A DNA stretch of 40,687 bases from Psychrobacillus antarcticus (lineage in GTDB: Bacteria; Bacillota; Bacilli; Bacillales_A; Planococcaceae). The stretch is taken from positions 1 to 40,687 of the forward strand of contig NZ_JAIZDB010000028.1 in the NCBI RefSeq assembly GCF_029533155.1, given 5' to 3'. This document shows positions 1-7,516 of this stretch, one piece after another. Position numbers and translations under genes: made by a program. A model generated the notes under the pieces. It did not search any database. It worked only from the letters and a program-made list of their open reading frames with translations, and had not been told where the DNA came from. The stretch's first letter is position 1; each line of letters begins with the position of its first letter.

Positions 1-2
1 AT

Positions 3-377
3 AAAACGCATGCCTGGGATGCAACAATTGCCACCGTCCGAAAATTCCAAGCTGCTGTCGCTAGTTGTTTACAAGAAACCTTAAGTCCTAATAAATTTGC
101 CCAAATAAAAAAATACATTACTCCTCATAACATATGGGAGAAAAATAAATATGAAGGATATGCGACACAATACTTGGACATGCTCAATATCAAATTTATC
201 CAAATGGATCTACCGAAACGAGAAAAAAACCTCAGTATTTTTGCTAAAAGACTCGGAGAAATTGATCAACTGTATCTTCGAGAAAAGAAAGATATCCACA
301 ATTTTGCAATTGAACAAGGATTACATCCGGATGAAATCCGTTATGCGAAAGAGTACCCTGAGTATATTGAATGGTAA
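3..377 (+). CDS. C-terminal part of an unknown protein (cut by window edge)
   Basis: The frame is open from the first bases of the window and ends in TAA after 124 codons, so this is the 3' part of a longer gene. The visible protein is hydrophilic, rich in Lys, Glu, Gln and Ile, with no membrane segment, and ends in KEYPEYIEW. A methionine at position 174 exists, but the sense-like sequence continues upstream of it (for example HAWDATIATVRKFQAAV), so that internal start is unlikely to be real. I do not recognise the family. Downstream lies a strong symmetric hairpin that can end transcription from this side. Confidence 0.5.
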   Translation, partial: KTHAWDATIATVRKFQAAVASCLQETLSPNKFAQIKKYITPHNIWEKNKYEGYATQYLDMLNIKFIQMDLPKREKNLSIFAKRLGEIDQLYLREKKDIHNFAIEQGLHPDEIRYAKEYPEYIEW

Positions 378-488
378 TATATTTTGCGCAGGTAGTCCCT
401 AAGGTCACCACTATTGATCACCTGGTGAATTTTTCACTCTTTGAATTGCAGGAGCTCTCTAGCACGCAGTCGTACCCGAGGTCTTCAA

Positions 489-533
489 AAATAGGCAACT
501 TCAGTTCATTAATGAACAAGAAGTTGCCTATTT
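489..533. terminator. Bidirectional hairpin terminator
   Basis: A 14-bp perfect stem (AAATAGGCAACTTC pairing with 520-533) encloses a second perfect 14-bp palindrome, GTTCATTAATGAAC, at 504-517. A-rich and T-rich edges flank it on both strands. It lies between the plus-strand gene fragment at 3-377 and the minus-strand gene ending at 547, so it can serve both. Confidence 0.75.
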
Positions 534-546
534 CAATATCTATTGT

Positions 547-969
547 TTACTTTTTGGATATTCTACTCTTTCTTAAATTCATTGATTCAAGATAATTCAC
601 AACTTTTTCAATATGTTTTTCCGTGAATAATTCCTTTTTGCGAGCATTCCAATTTTGGATATGTTCTACCACAAAGGTTAATTCCTTCGATTGTTCAGGA
701 TATCGTTTCATTACCCAATGAACAGTCGCAAGCAATTCCATCCCATAAGGCGTTTCAAATCCATTAATTAGCTCTTTCACTTTCCCAAGTCGTTCCAGGG
801 ATTCTTTATCTTTTTGAAGATAATCCATTGCTTTAGCTGCTGCACCTTCTAGTAGATAAATATCTGCTTCCCTTGTTCGATCGCCATATCCACGAATGAA
901 ATGCCCTTCTACTCTTTGTAAAACATAATTCAAGTTCTCGGCATAAGCCCCAAACTTATTCTTCTCATT
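547..969 (-). pseudogene. C-terminal remnant of a DarG-like (macro-domain) antitoxin
   Basis: The open frame runs from just after an in-frame TGA (970-972) to 547. The first possible start is a TTG at 931-933 with no good ribosome binding site. Sense-like sequence precedes that TTG (KFGAYAENLNYVLQRVEGHF), so the gene lost its 5' end. The segment ETPYGMELLATVHWVMKRYP, followed by a tail with NARKKELFTEKHI, resembles, from memory, the region after the macro domain in DarG-type DNA ADP-ribosyl glycohydrolases; the macro domain itself is absent. DarG reverses DNA ADP-ribosylation by the toxin DarT, and no darT is visible here. It lies next to a two-gene membrane module, which fits a decaying defence island. 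The family call is recalled, not searched. Confidence 0.5.
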
Positions 970-1172
970 TCAGGTTGAACTAAATTGCAATCAAGCCCTC
1001 CATTTCCACAACCAAGAGGAGGAATTCACTATCAAAGTAAAAAGAAAAGCCCTGCAGCGATTTCTCTCCACAAGACTTTCTCTCATTCAAGTTAAATTTT
1101 GGCATCATACTTTCTAACACCTGGCCTCGGTTTTAACTGAATCAGTGTGTGGCTACTCACTATTGTCCTCCA

Positions 1173-1194
1173 GTTTTGTTTCTTACTCAGGGAC
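1173..1194. repeat. Diverged REP half-element
   Basis: The sequence TTTCTTACTCAGGGAC matches the right arm of the 45-bp palindromes elsewhere in the window (TTTCTTACACAGGGAC at 22789-22804). It lies 11 nt beyond the stop codon of the minus-strand gene at 1206-2693. The rest of 970-1205 holds no convincing gene. A Shine-Dalgarno-like AAGAGGAGGA at about 1013-1022 is followed by a short frame without an ATG, GTG or TTG start. Confidence 0.55.
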
Positions 1195-1205
1195 AAATCC
1201 TACAC

Positions 1206-2693
1206 TTAAGTTAGAAAATACGCGTCTAAATCTGCATCATTTTTTAAAATCTTTTTTTCATCAACGCCAACTTCACGTGCAAGGGATACCGATGCGGCTG
1301 CTAATGTAGCAGCGTTAGCTTGGAGATCAAATGCCGCTTCAATTAGAGAGTCAAAACGTTTGTATTGCTTCTCAATCTTTTCAATAATATCTTGATAAGC
1401 TTGGTCTATTTTGACTAGAAGCGAGTCAGTATAAGCGTTTAGTTTTGCTTTTAATTCCTCTTCCTTGCTACCAAGTTTGCCTTTTGCTAGACCCCACACT
1501 AAATTGGCAGTTACGGTTCCTATAATAGAACCTATGATAGGAACAGGTATTAGCATCTGACCAATTGCACCGCCGATAGCAGCAATCCCTGCTTCTAGAC
1601 AGAGGATCTGACCTTGAGTTACAAACTCATCCATATCTATTCTTCCGCTTTGTTGATCTGTTAAAAGAGAGGTAATTCCCATAGCAGCACTTGTAACAGC
1701 TCCTGCAAATGGTGCTGATAGGGTAGTTAAGTTCGTTAATGTATAAATACTTGCTGCAGCAAGACCCGCTTTACCTCCCGCTACTGCAGAGTCCAAACCA
1801 ACCTCTTTCCAGTCGTCTGCATCGAAGTTTTCTATACGTTTGCCAGATTTCACTTTCGAATAGATACTAGTAACTGCTTTGATAGTTACCCCAATTGCAG
1901 CAGCAGTGCCTACTACTTTTGCTCCTTCACTTATAGATGGACCACTTTTCGCTTCAACTGTCTTGATTTTTTCATCTGAATCATTTTCGATTGTATCCTG
2001 TATCTTTTGATTTTCACTCACAAGATCATCTTGACTCTTGGAGATGGTTTCACTTATTTTCCCCAGCTGAACTTCATCATAATTTGCTATGGACGGCTCT
2101 ACCATTTCATTGAAAGGACGACCTGACGTGAGTTCAATCTTTTCAACTTTGCTTAGTATAGCTCTCGCCGACTTTTCACTGAGTCCTTCTGGTATCTGTC
2201 CATTCCTAATTGCCTCAATTACTTGGAACTGATCCTTAGGAATAGAATAATTCATCGAGGTATTCTGGTATTTCCCGAAATGTTCTAATACATGTGAAAG
2301 TGTATTATTCGTTCCATTTATAAACTTCGATTGATACTTAATACCATTCAATATGAAATCTTCTGGAGCTGTTCTTCCTACCCCTTGAAAAGTAGCCACT
2401 TCTGACTGGCCTCTTAATGCAGCCCAAGCATTGCGAATATTTACTTCCAGGTGCTCTGCAATTTCACCATGTTTAGTTCTTTCTGAACCCAGTATATTAT
2501 TTGGAGAAGATAAGAATTGGCGCATTTTCATTACCTGAGATAATGCAGCTTCAAAGTTATCATTTTGATTGGATTGCTGATACAATTTTTCATGAATAAT
2601 CGTATCCACTTGTTTTGCAAGTGAAGTGCTTTTCCAATCGTTGTACCCGCCAACTCCAGCTGCAATCACTTGATCTTTCCAAACATTAGTCAT
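1206..2693 (-). CDS. Nuclease-like protein with C-terminal membrane region (two-gene module, B)
   Basis: 495 aa. The N-terminal half carries a spaced pattern that could be a PD-(D/E)XK nuclease core: a helix with E77/E80 in KHGEIAEH, D112 in APEDF, and Q121-K123 in KYQSKF. Residues 255-275, 302-345 and 360-405 are Ala/Gly-rich and hydrophobic, including GQMLIPVPIIGSIIG, so the C-terminal half probably inserts in or associates with membrane. The end (405-495) is a charged coiled-coil-like helix. There is no signal peptide. The start ATG overlaps the stop of the upstream gene by one base (TAATG), so translation is probably coupled. A nuclease that acts at the membrane would suit a defence or self-killing role, but this is inference. 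The nuclease call rests on motif spacing only. Confidence 0.55.
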   Translation of the reverse strand: MTNVWKDQVIAAGVGGYNDWKSTSLAKQVDTIIHEKLYQQSNQNDNFEAALSQVMKMRQFLSSPNNILGSERTKHGEIAEHLEVNIRNAWAALRGQSEVATFQGVGRTAPEDFILNGIKYQSKFINGTNNTLSHVLEHFGKYQNTSMNYSIPKDQFQVIEAIRNGQIPEGLSEKSARAILSKVEKIELTSGRPFNEMVEPSIANYDEVQLGKISETISKSQDDLVSENQKIQDTIENDSDEKIKTVEAKSGPSISEGAKVVGTAAAIGVTIKAVTSIYSKVKSGKRIENFDADDWKEVGLDSAVAGGKAGLAAASIYTLTNLTTLSAPFAGAVTSAAMGITSLLTDQQSGRIDMDEFVTQGQILCLEAGIAAIGGAIGQMLIPVPIIGSIIGTVTANLVWGLAKGKLGSKEEELKAKLNAYTDSLLVKIDQAYQDIIEKIEKQYKRFDSLIEAAFDLQANAATLAAASVSLAREVGVDEKKILKNDADLDAYFLT

Positions 2694-3547
2694 TAATTGT
2701 TACCAATTTCCTTCATAAAGAGTTGTGATAAACTTTCCGTGTTATTAATGATTGACCGGATTTCATCACGTTGGTCTTGAGAGAACTGTAAAAACGATTT
2801 AATATCTTTTGTATTAATGACAAACTGCAAAATAGATTGGTTCAACTGAGTAGTAAGCTCTTTTGTAGTGTCGAGGAGTTTAGAAATTTCCAAGGTTGTA
2901 GCTTGTAACTTTCGCTTATCCTTATTAATTTCAATCCGCTCTTTATCTGCTTTGATAGCGGCATCTTTATTCTTTTTACTTGCAAAAATGCCCCCTGCCA
3001 ATAAACTAGCTGCTCCGATACCCCAACCTATAGGGCCAGCAAGTGCCAATAAAGCACCTCCGCCAGCCATACCGCCTCCTCCTGCTACTAAGGCACCACC
3101 ACCTAACCAAGCTAACGCTGCATTAGTAGCGGCTACTCCATATAAGCCAGAAATCGCAGCACCAGTTGAAGCTGTTCCAAACGTTGTTGCGATAGCCATT
3201 GCCGCAGCTGGTGCCATTGCGGCTGTCGCCACGCCGGCTGCTACTCCAGCTGCAGTTCCCCCACCCGCTATTTTAATCATCATTTTTTCATCGTATGTAA
3301 TTTCACTTAATACTTTAAAACTGGCTGTATTTATATTAATCTGTGCAAATTCTTGAGAAAATTCCTTCGGAGTATTCGCTAAACTATTTACATATTCCTC
3401 CACACTTTTAATTACATCAACAGCAATTACTCGATTATTATGTAAACTGATAGCGTGGTTTCGAACTCTTTTAGTTGCTAATTCATAATCGCTTATTTCC
3501 CTCTTTAGTTTTTCAACAGATTCTTTTTTTAATGAACTATTTAACAT
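2693..3547 (-). CDS. Gly/Ala-rich membrane-insertion protein with coiled-coil ends (two-gene module, A)
   Basis: 284 aa. Residues 1-85 and 200-284 are charged, heptad-like helices. The centre (about 93-190) is an almost uncharged stretch of Gly, Ala and other small residues, with the pieces AAGVAAGVATAAMAP and GALLALAGPIGWGIGAA, which resembles membrane-inserting hairpins of helical pore formers. There is no signal peptide. The start is supported by GAGGAGC about 7 nt upstream. It is the first gene of the pair, and its stop codon overlaps the start of the nuclease-like gene. I do not recognise a named family. Possible roles are a pore or anchor for its partner, or a structural coiled coil. 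The Pro/Ala-rich frame on the opposite strand is a composition shadow. Confidence 0.6.
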   Translation of the reverse strand: MLNSSLKKESVEKLKREISDYELATKRVRNHAISLHNNRVIAVDVIKSVEEYVNSLANTPKEFSQEFAQININTASFKVLSEITYDEKMMIKIAGGGTAAGVAAGVATAAMAPAAAMAIATTFGTASTGAAISGLYGVAATNAALAWLGGGALVAGGGGMAGGGALLALAGPIGWGIGAASLLAGGIFASKKNKDAAIKADKERIEINKDKRKLQATTLEISKLLDTTKELTTQLNQSILQFVINTKDIKSFLQFSQDQRDEIRSIINNTESLSQLFMKEIGNN

Positions 3548-3773
3548 GTAGATTGCTCCTCATCAATATAAGTATGAATAATTTCACGCATCCAATTTAT
3601 GCATATGGAACTATTTACATATCAGTATATCTTCATTTAAGGTATTTGTATCTACTTTTTAAACATATAAGAACTAATTCAAGAATCAATCCTAATTGTA
3701 AAAAACTGCTTACATTATTTTAACGTTTAGTTTCTAACAGACGCTTCACTACCGGGCGATGGGAGGGGCTTGA

Positions 3774-3827
3774 GCGTCCCTGCGTCAGACTCTATTGCCC
3801 CCCAAATTGTGGCTGACGCAGGGACGC
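3774..3827. repeat. REP-type hairpin, GCGTCCCTGCGTCAG subtype
   Basis: A perfect 15-bp stem: 3774-3788 (GCGTCCCTGCGTCAG) pairs with 3813-3827, with a 24-nt loop. The GTCCCTG/CAGGGAC ends are the same as in the 45-bp palindromes, but the inner part is CGTCAG instead of TGTAAGATAC. This looks like a second subfamily of the same mobile hairpin. The rest of the gap 3548-3867 shows no gene. Confidence 0.8.
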
Positions 3828-3867
3828 AGGTTATTGGGGCTAGACTATAGGGATCCTCTACACTTCA

Positions 3868-4261
3868 CTAATTAAAGTGAGTTTCTCCTTCTGTCTCACT
3901 AAAATGTAAATTTCCATCTGAATATATTACATAAAACGTATGTTCACCTAAATTGACTGTTTGATATGTGCTTGATTTTTTGGCGTTGTTTACTATAGAT
4001 GTGAACTGTTTTGCGATAACGGAAGCACCAAAAAAGTTTAGTAGTTTTCTAGAAGCATCTAGGACATCTGTATCATTGGAATTTTGAGCTATTACATCAA
4101 TAAACGATCCACCTATTTTATTTGATCTTACTGCTATCCGCAGCATTAATTTGTTTAGAAAGATCATTTGGTGCAGTTTGGCCCTGCTGCTGCAGAAGAT
4201 CATTTTTGGATTTTGACGGAGTTTCATACTTTACCTTCGCATTCATTCTGAATACATCCAT
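3868..4261 (-). pseudogene. Frameshifted gene of unknown function
   Basis: The C-terminal part reads in one frame (KIGGSFIDVIAQNSNDT, then GEHTFYVIYSDGNLHF). The sense-like N-terminal part reads in another: from the ATG at 4259-4261 it gives MDVFRMNAKVKYETPSKSK and stops near 4120, exactly where the other frame becomes sensible. One indel near 4115-4140 restores a protein of about 130 aa. The piece VKYETPSKSK also ends the WGKTEL module of two other genes in this window, so the N-terminus may be a leftover of that module. A REP half-element lies directly upstream of the start. No function can be named. Confidence 0.5.
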
Positions 4262-4273
4262 TTCATTTTTCCT

Positions 4274-4286
4274 AACGCAGGGACGC
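4274..4286. repeat. REP half-element (CGCAGGGACGC)
   Basis: AACGCAGGGACGC equals one arm of the hairpin at 3774-3827. It sits between the frameshifted gene and the small gene at 4315-4530, on the 3' side of the RAYT relic. Confidence 0.55.
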
Positions 4287-4314
4287 TTTTTTTCAGTTAT
4301 TATTGATTCTTATT

Positions 4315-4530
4315 CTATTTTTTATTATTTTCTTCTTTTTCCATTTCCTCTAATTTTCTATATAGTTCATCAAATATTTTTGTGTACTCTTTTGCCTCTT
4401 TAGAACTCATACCATATACTTCATATGGATGCTCTCCTGGTAACGACCATTTATAAATCCACTCACCTGATTGAACACGTCTTGCATGAGGTCCAATCAT
4501 TGACTCAAGCTGTAGGATGCTGTGTATCAC
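4315..4530 (-). CDS. Small hypothetical protein downstream of the RAYT relic
   Basis: 71 aa, starting at a GTG whose last bases form the stop of the preceding transposase fragment (GTGA overlap). The body has protein-like composition, with GEWIYKWSLPGEHPYEVYG followed by a strongly charged helix ending EEMEKEENNKK. There is no ribosome binding site other than coupling to the upstream fragment. It may be a true small gene, or a frame joined to the RAYT by a deletion. The family is not recognised. Confidence 0.4.
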   Translation of the reverse strand: MIHSILQLESMIGPHARRVQSGEWIYKWSLPGEHPYEVYGMSSKEAKEYTKIFDELYRKLEEMEKEENNKK

Positions 4531-4769
4531 CGATTTATGAGTGCCATGATTTTGCTAAGGGATGCACTTTCTGTTTTTATCAGCAGATGATAGTGATTTG
4601 TCATAAAACAGTAAGCTAATAGATGGAAAGGGTATCGATCGTGGACGTGTTGGAAGATTCTCATGAGTTCCTCCATATCTCGGTGGGATCCGAAAATAGG
4701 CTGCCGGTTGTTGCCCCGCATAGTGACGTGGTAGTAGGATTCAGGATTTAAATTTCTTCTTCGTGTCAA
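4527..4769 (-). pseudogene. Truncated REP-associated tyrosine transposase (RAYT / Y1_Tnp)
   Basis: 80 aa from a TTG start preceded by GCGAGG. ESYYHVTMRGNNRQPIF is the typical N-terminus of IS200/IS605-related RAYT proteins. FMTNHYHLLIKT carries the HUH-type metal-binding histidines. The frame stops at SLSKIMALINR, before the region with the catalytic tyrosine helix, and family members usually run to about 200 aa or more, so this copy is inactive. RAYTs move REP sequences, and REP halves with CAGGGAC ends lie on both sides of it (4274-4286 and about 4930-4945). A full-length relative elsewhere in the genome would be the natural source of the repeats in this window. Confidence 0.8.
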
Positions 4770-4945
4770 TTGAATACCTCGCTTTTCTTAGATTGATAGA
4801 GTTGTTTTGGGATAAGGCTTTGTTAGGTTTTTGGGGTAGGTATAGAAGTTGGAGAGGGAGGAGTTTGTAGAGATCTACAATCCTAGTTTAGTTAATATAG
4901 AATTAGTTGTCTATAGTTTTCTGAATATTGTTGTGCATAGGGACA

Positions 4946-4981
4946 CAAAAAATACCCCCTCCAGCTAAAAGCCAGAGAGAG
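4946..4981 (-). terminator. Intrinsic terminator of the SbsC-like / SGNH operon
   Basis: Read on the minus strand, CTCTCTCTGGCT (4970-4981) pairs with AGCTGGAGGGGG (4955-4966), including several G-U pairs, around a TTT loop, and is followed by TATTTTTT. It lies about 50 nt past the stop at 5029, with a REP half between. Confidence 0.65.
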
Positions 4982-5003
4982 TAAGCATTGTAGTTAGATG
5001 TCA

Positions 5004-5027
5004 GAATTGTTTGCTACACAGGGTCAC
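5004..5027. repeat. REP half-element after the stop codon at 5029
   Basis: GAATTGTTTGCTACACAGGG followed by TCAC. It begins 1 nt past the stop codon of the minus-strand gene and lies before its terminator. The same order (stop, REP half, terminator) recurs at 9960 and 31879. Of the remaining 4770-4943, only a short inverted repeat, TTGTAGA-GA-TCTACAA, stands out, with no gene. Confidence 0.75.
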
Positions 5028-5028
5028 T

Positions 5029-6180
5029 TTAGAATTTCAGCGTGAAGTTCACAGCCAAATCCGAACCGCTAGTTACGGTGATAGAAAATGTAAAGGCTTT
5101 TCCTTTTAAATCAGCTAATGTTTTTGCATCTGCTGGGAATGCTGCTTTCAATTCGTTCAGAGCTGCTACTGATAATGGATCATTGCCGTTTATTTTTTGG
5201 ATTCCTAGGCTATTGATTAGGGAAATATAAAAGTCTTGTCCTAAGAACTCTACAATACTAATATCTTCTTTTACTATAATTTCTAGTGTGTTTGAAACGG
5301 ATGATAATAACGTTATTTTGGAATCTTTATTAGCATTGCTAGCCTTTACTAAGGCTGCTACTTTTGCATCCAATGCTTCCTGAGTTGTAATAGGAGCTGG
5401 AGTTAGATTAGGAGTTCCGTTTATGATTGCCTCTATCTTCTTCAATTCCTGTTGTAATGCAACATAGAATCGGTCAGTTGGGTTACTTGGTAAACTAGCT
5501 GCAAGTACTTTTAGTTGCTCATATACTTTCAATGCTTCAGGTAGCTTACCCGCCGTGTATAATCCTTTCAGTTCTGCCAACTTCATATACACAGTAACTG
5601 GTAGCATTAAATCATCTCGTGCTTGATCCGCAGGTTTTTTAAACTGGTCTAACAATAAATCGCGGGGTGCTTTTCCAGAGAAACGATATAAAATTGAAGT
5701 TCTTTCTCTTAACTGTGCAGACAAGTCATGGTACCCTTTCTCGATAGCTGCAAAATCATCTTGTTGTTCTGCCTTCTTCAAGTCATTCATTATAGGAACT
5801 AAATATTTAACAGCATAATTATAGGCGTCTATATAAGGAACTAATCCTTTTGTGATTTTGTCATTATATAATGCATCTATTTCTTTCAGTTTACTGTCTT
5901 TTTCTTCTGAAGAAAGCGTTGAATTTGTAATTGCCTTTCTAGTAGATTCATAGTTTTTCTTTACACTTTTTAAAGTAGGATATATTAAATTACTTGGTGC
6001 CAGATTACCGGATAGTGCAGGATCTACATATTGTTTAGCAGCAGTATTTAATTCTACCTTTAAGGCTTGTATTGACTGGTCTAATGTATTTGTCTTTGCA
6101 AATGCGCTCGGTGATGCCACCAAAATTGCACTTGCTAATAAAGCTGCCGCTGTTGTAGTTTTTATAAAATTTTTCTTCAT
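5029..6180 (-). CDS. Secreted SbsC-type N-terminal domain protein (wall-associated)
   Basis: 383 aa. The signal peptide is MKKNFIKTTTAAALLASAIL, with cleavage after SAFA. Residues 30-255 are helical and resemble the N-terminal domain of the Geobacillus S-layer protein SbsC: YIDAYNYAVK, then YHDLSAQLRERTSILYRFSG, RDLLLDQF and a VTVYMK helix. In SbsC this region binds secondary cell wall polymer, so the protein is probably held on the wall. Residues 270-383 form a compact beta-rich unit ending DLAVNFTLKF, not a full set of S-layer Ig domains. It lies 21 bp downstream of the SGNH hydrolase gene, so the two are probably one operon. A paralogue of the anchor domain is at 20296-22548. Confidence 0.75.
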   Translation of the reverse strand: MKKNFIKTTTAAALLASAILVASPSAFAKTNTLDQSIQALKVELNTAAKQYVDPALSGNLAPSNLIYPTLKSVKKNYESTRKAITNSTLSSEEKDSKLKEIDALYNDKITKGLVPYIDAYNYAVKYLVPIMNDLKKAEQQDDFAAIEKGYHDLSAQLRERTSILYRFSGKAPRDLLLDQFKKPADQARDDLMLPVTVYMKLAELKGLYTAGKLPEALKVYEQLKVLAASLPSNPTDRFYVALQQELKKIEAIINGTPNLTPAPITTQEALDAKVAALVKASNANKDSKITLLSSVSNTLEIIVKEDISIVEFLGQDFYISLINSLGIQKINGNDPLSVAALNELKAAFPADAKTLADLKGKAFTFSITVTSGSDLAVNFTLKF

Positions 6181-6201
6181 AATCTTCCCCTTAATGTTAG
6201 T

Positions 6202-7266
6202 TTATTTTATTTGAAATTTCACTAATACAGTTGTTTTTAATGGGCCACTTAAAGTGTCAGTTAGGTCATTTGTTACCATTAGTTGATAGTTCCCTGGTTT
6301 GTAGCCCTGTTTTGGTGCTGATACGAGAATTTGTTTCGAATTTGTTGAAGAAACCTTTATGGAAACGGGCATTAGAACTGTCCCATCTTTTACAACGTAA
6401 ATTGCATTATCGACACTTTTCGGATCAACTGACTTACTTAAGGAGATAGTCCAAGTTTTATCTGATGACACTGGCTCGGATTTTTCAATAATTTGTCCCC
6501 ATTTTTCGGGTATAGTTGGCAGTGTTTTATTCACAGGAATGGAATAATTCGCGAAAAATTGTGCTGCTAGCACTTCATATCCTGCTGCATTTGGGTGAAT
6601 ATCTACTGGGTTTTCTAAATAAGCTGCTCCATTTTTATCAAAAATCGTTGCAACCTCCACAAAATGAGCACCTTCCTGTTTTACTAAAGTAGCCAGCCGA
6701 TCATTTGCAATATTAAAAGCAATTTGCACTTTTTGCCTCAAAGCTACATCTTGAATATGCGGTAAAGGAAAATAATACCCATACAAATAGACATCCGCCT
6801 CAGGATTCAGCGCTTTGACCTGCTTAATAGCGGAGGTTAAATTCCCTGCGACTTTCTCTAAAAGAGCAGTTGCTTTCGGAAGATCGACATTAACACTTCC
6901 ATCTAAGGGGTTATAAAACTCATCAATAAAATCATTAGCTCCACTTATAATCGTAACAAGCTCCGCATTTTCCAATGAGTTCTTTACATCAGTACTTTTT
7001 AACGTTTCTAACAACCCAGCACTAGTTTGACCAGATGAAGCAAACTCTTTTGTAAACGAACCAAGCACTTCTTCCTCTGCTAAAACTTCACTAATGATAT
7101 CCGTGAAGCCTCTACTAACCGCCACTCCATAGGGGGTATGCCCGGAAGCCAATGAATCCCCCAAAGCTACATAGTCAATTTTAAGATTTTCTGCATAAAC
7201 AGACGGAGAAAAAAAGCTAAAAATAGTAATAGTTGCTACCAATATAACCGTGCATATTTTCCGCAA
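6202..7266 (-). CDS. Secreted SGNH/GDSL-family hydrolase with C-terminal Ig-like domain
   Basis: 354 aa from a TTG at 7264-7266. I chose this start because GGGGAGG lies 7 nt upstream and it gives a clean signal peptide (RKICTVILVATITIFSFF, cleavage near VYA); the longer frame to 7299 would bury the ribosome binding site in the coding region. Block I is ALGDSLASG, with the nucleophile serine. Block III is SGANDF, and block V is DIHPNAAGY with the Asp-His pair. These are the marks of an SGNH esterase/lipase. About 95 C-terminal residues (KTWTISLSKSVDPKSVDNA onward) look like an SbsA-type Ig domain. Substrate unknown; a lipid or a wall or exopolysaccharide acyl ester is likely. It is transcribed together with the SbsC-like gene and divergently from the SLH-NlpC gene. 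Confidence 0.85.
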   Translation of the reverse strand: MRKICTVILVATITIFSFFSPSVYAENLKIDYVALGDSLASGHTPYGVAVSRGFTDIISEVLAEEEVLGSFTKEFASSGQTSAGLLETLKSTDVKNSLENAELVTIISGANDFIDEFYNPLDGSVNVDLPKATALLEKVAGNLTSAIKQVKALNPEADVYLYGYYFPLPHIQDVALRQKVQIAFNIANDRLATLVKQEGAHFVEVATIFDKNGAAYLENPVDIHPNAAGYEVLAAQFFANYSIPVNKTLPTIPEKWGQIIEKSEPVSSDKTWTISLSKSVDPKSVDNAIYVVKDGTVLMPVSIKVSSTNSKQILVSAPKQGYKPGNYQLMVTNDLTDTLSGPLKTTVLVKFQIK

Positions 7267-7329
7267 AATGCACCCTCCCCTTTGGATTGTTGTGAACAAA
7301 AAAGTATATGAAATTACTTACAGAAATAT

Positions 7330-7373
7330 AACTGCTGTACCTTTGGTAGAGCAGTTAATACTTTCTGTTTTTT
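7330..7373 (+). promoter_or_regulatory. Hairpin with T-run between divergent genes
   Basis: AACTGCTGTACC and GGTAGAGCAGTT fold with a TTT loop at 7330-7356, and CTTTCTGTTTTTT follows to 7373. It has terminator form on the plus strand, but no plus-strand gene lies upstream. It may be an attenuator in the leader of the SLH-NlpC gene or a stray terminator. Confidence 0.4.
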
Positions 7374-7384
7374 CAGCTATTAAT

Positions 7385-7407
7385 TATCTTAATAATACAT
7401 TAAGATA
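7385..7407. promoter_or_regulatory. Palindrome TATCTTAAT-N5-ATTAAGATA (possible operator)
   Basis: Perfect 9-bp arms with a 5-nt centre, in the gap between the divergent SGNH hydrolase and SLH-NlpC genes. Size and symmetry suit a dimeric repressor site. A second smaller inverted repeat, ATTCTGA-TAAC-TCAGAAT, follows at 7425-7442. The regulator is unknown. Confidence 0.4.
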
Positions 7408-7448
7408 GTACTAGGAACAACATTATTCTGATAACTCAGAATCTTTCG

Positions 7449-7494
7449 GCGCGCAGGGACAAAAACAATTCTGAATTGTTTTATACACAGGGAC
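7449..7494. repeat. Degenerate REPIN-like element upstream of the SLH-NlpC gene
   Basis: It contains CGCAGGGAC at 7452-7460, then CAATTCTGAATTG and TATACACAGGGAC ending at 7494. The right arm matches the 45-bp palindromes, while the left arm has decayed or been replaced by the CGCAGGGAC subtype. Unlike most copies it lies on the 5' side of a gene. Confidence 0.65.
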
Positions 7495-7516
7495 ACTATT
7501 AAAGGAGGTGGAAATT

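Noticed and set aside
970-1172. Small gene after the AAGAGGAGGA site near 1013
   Set aside because: No ATG, GTG or TTG start at a usable distance, and the frame gives no recognisable protein.
2868-3356. Plus-strand Pro/Ala-rich frame opposite the Gly/Ala-rich gene
   Set aside because: It arises from the GC-rich Gly/Ala codons of the minus-strand gene, which has the better ribosome binding site and operon context.
7508-7516. GTG at 7508 as start of the SLH-NlpC gene
   Set aside because: The codon lies inside the Shine-Dalgarno sequence AAAGGAGGTG itself, leaving no spacing for initiation.
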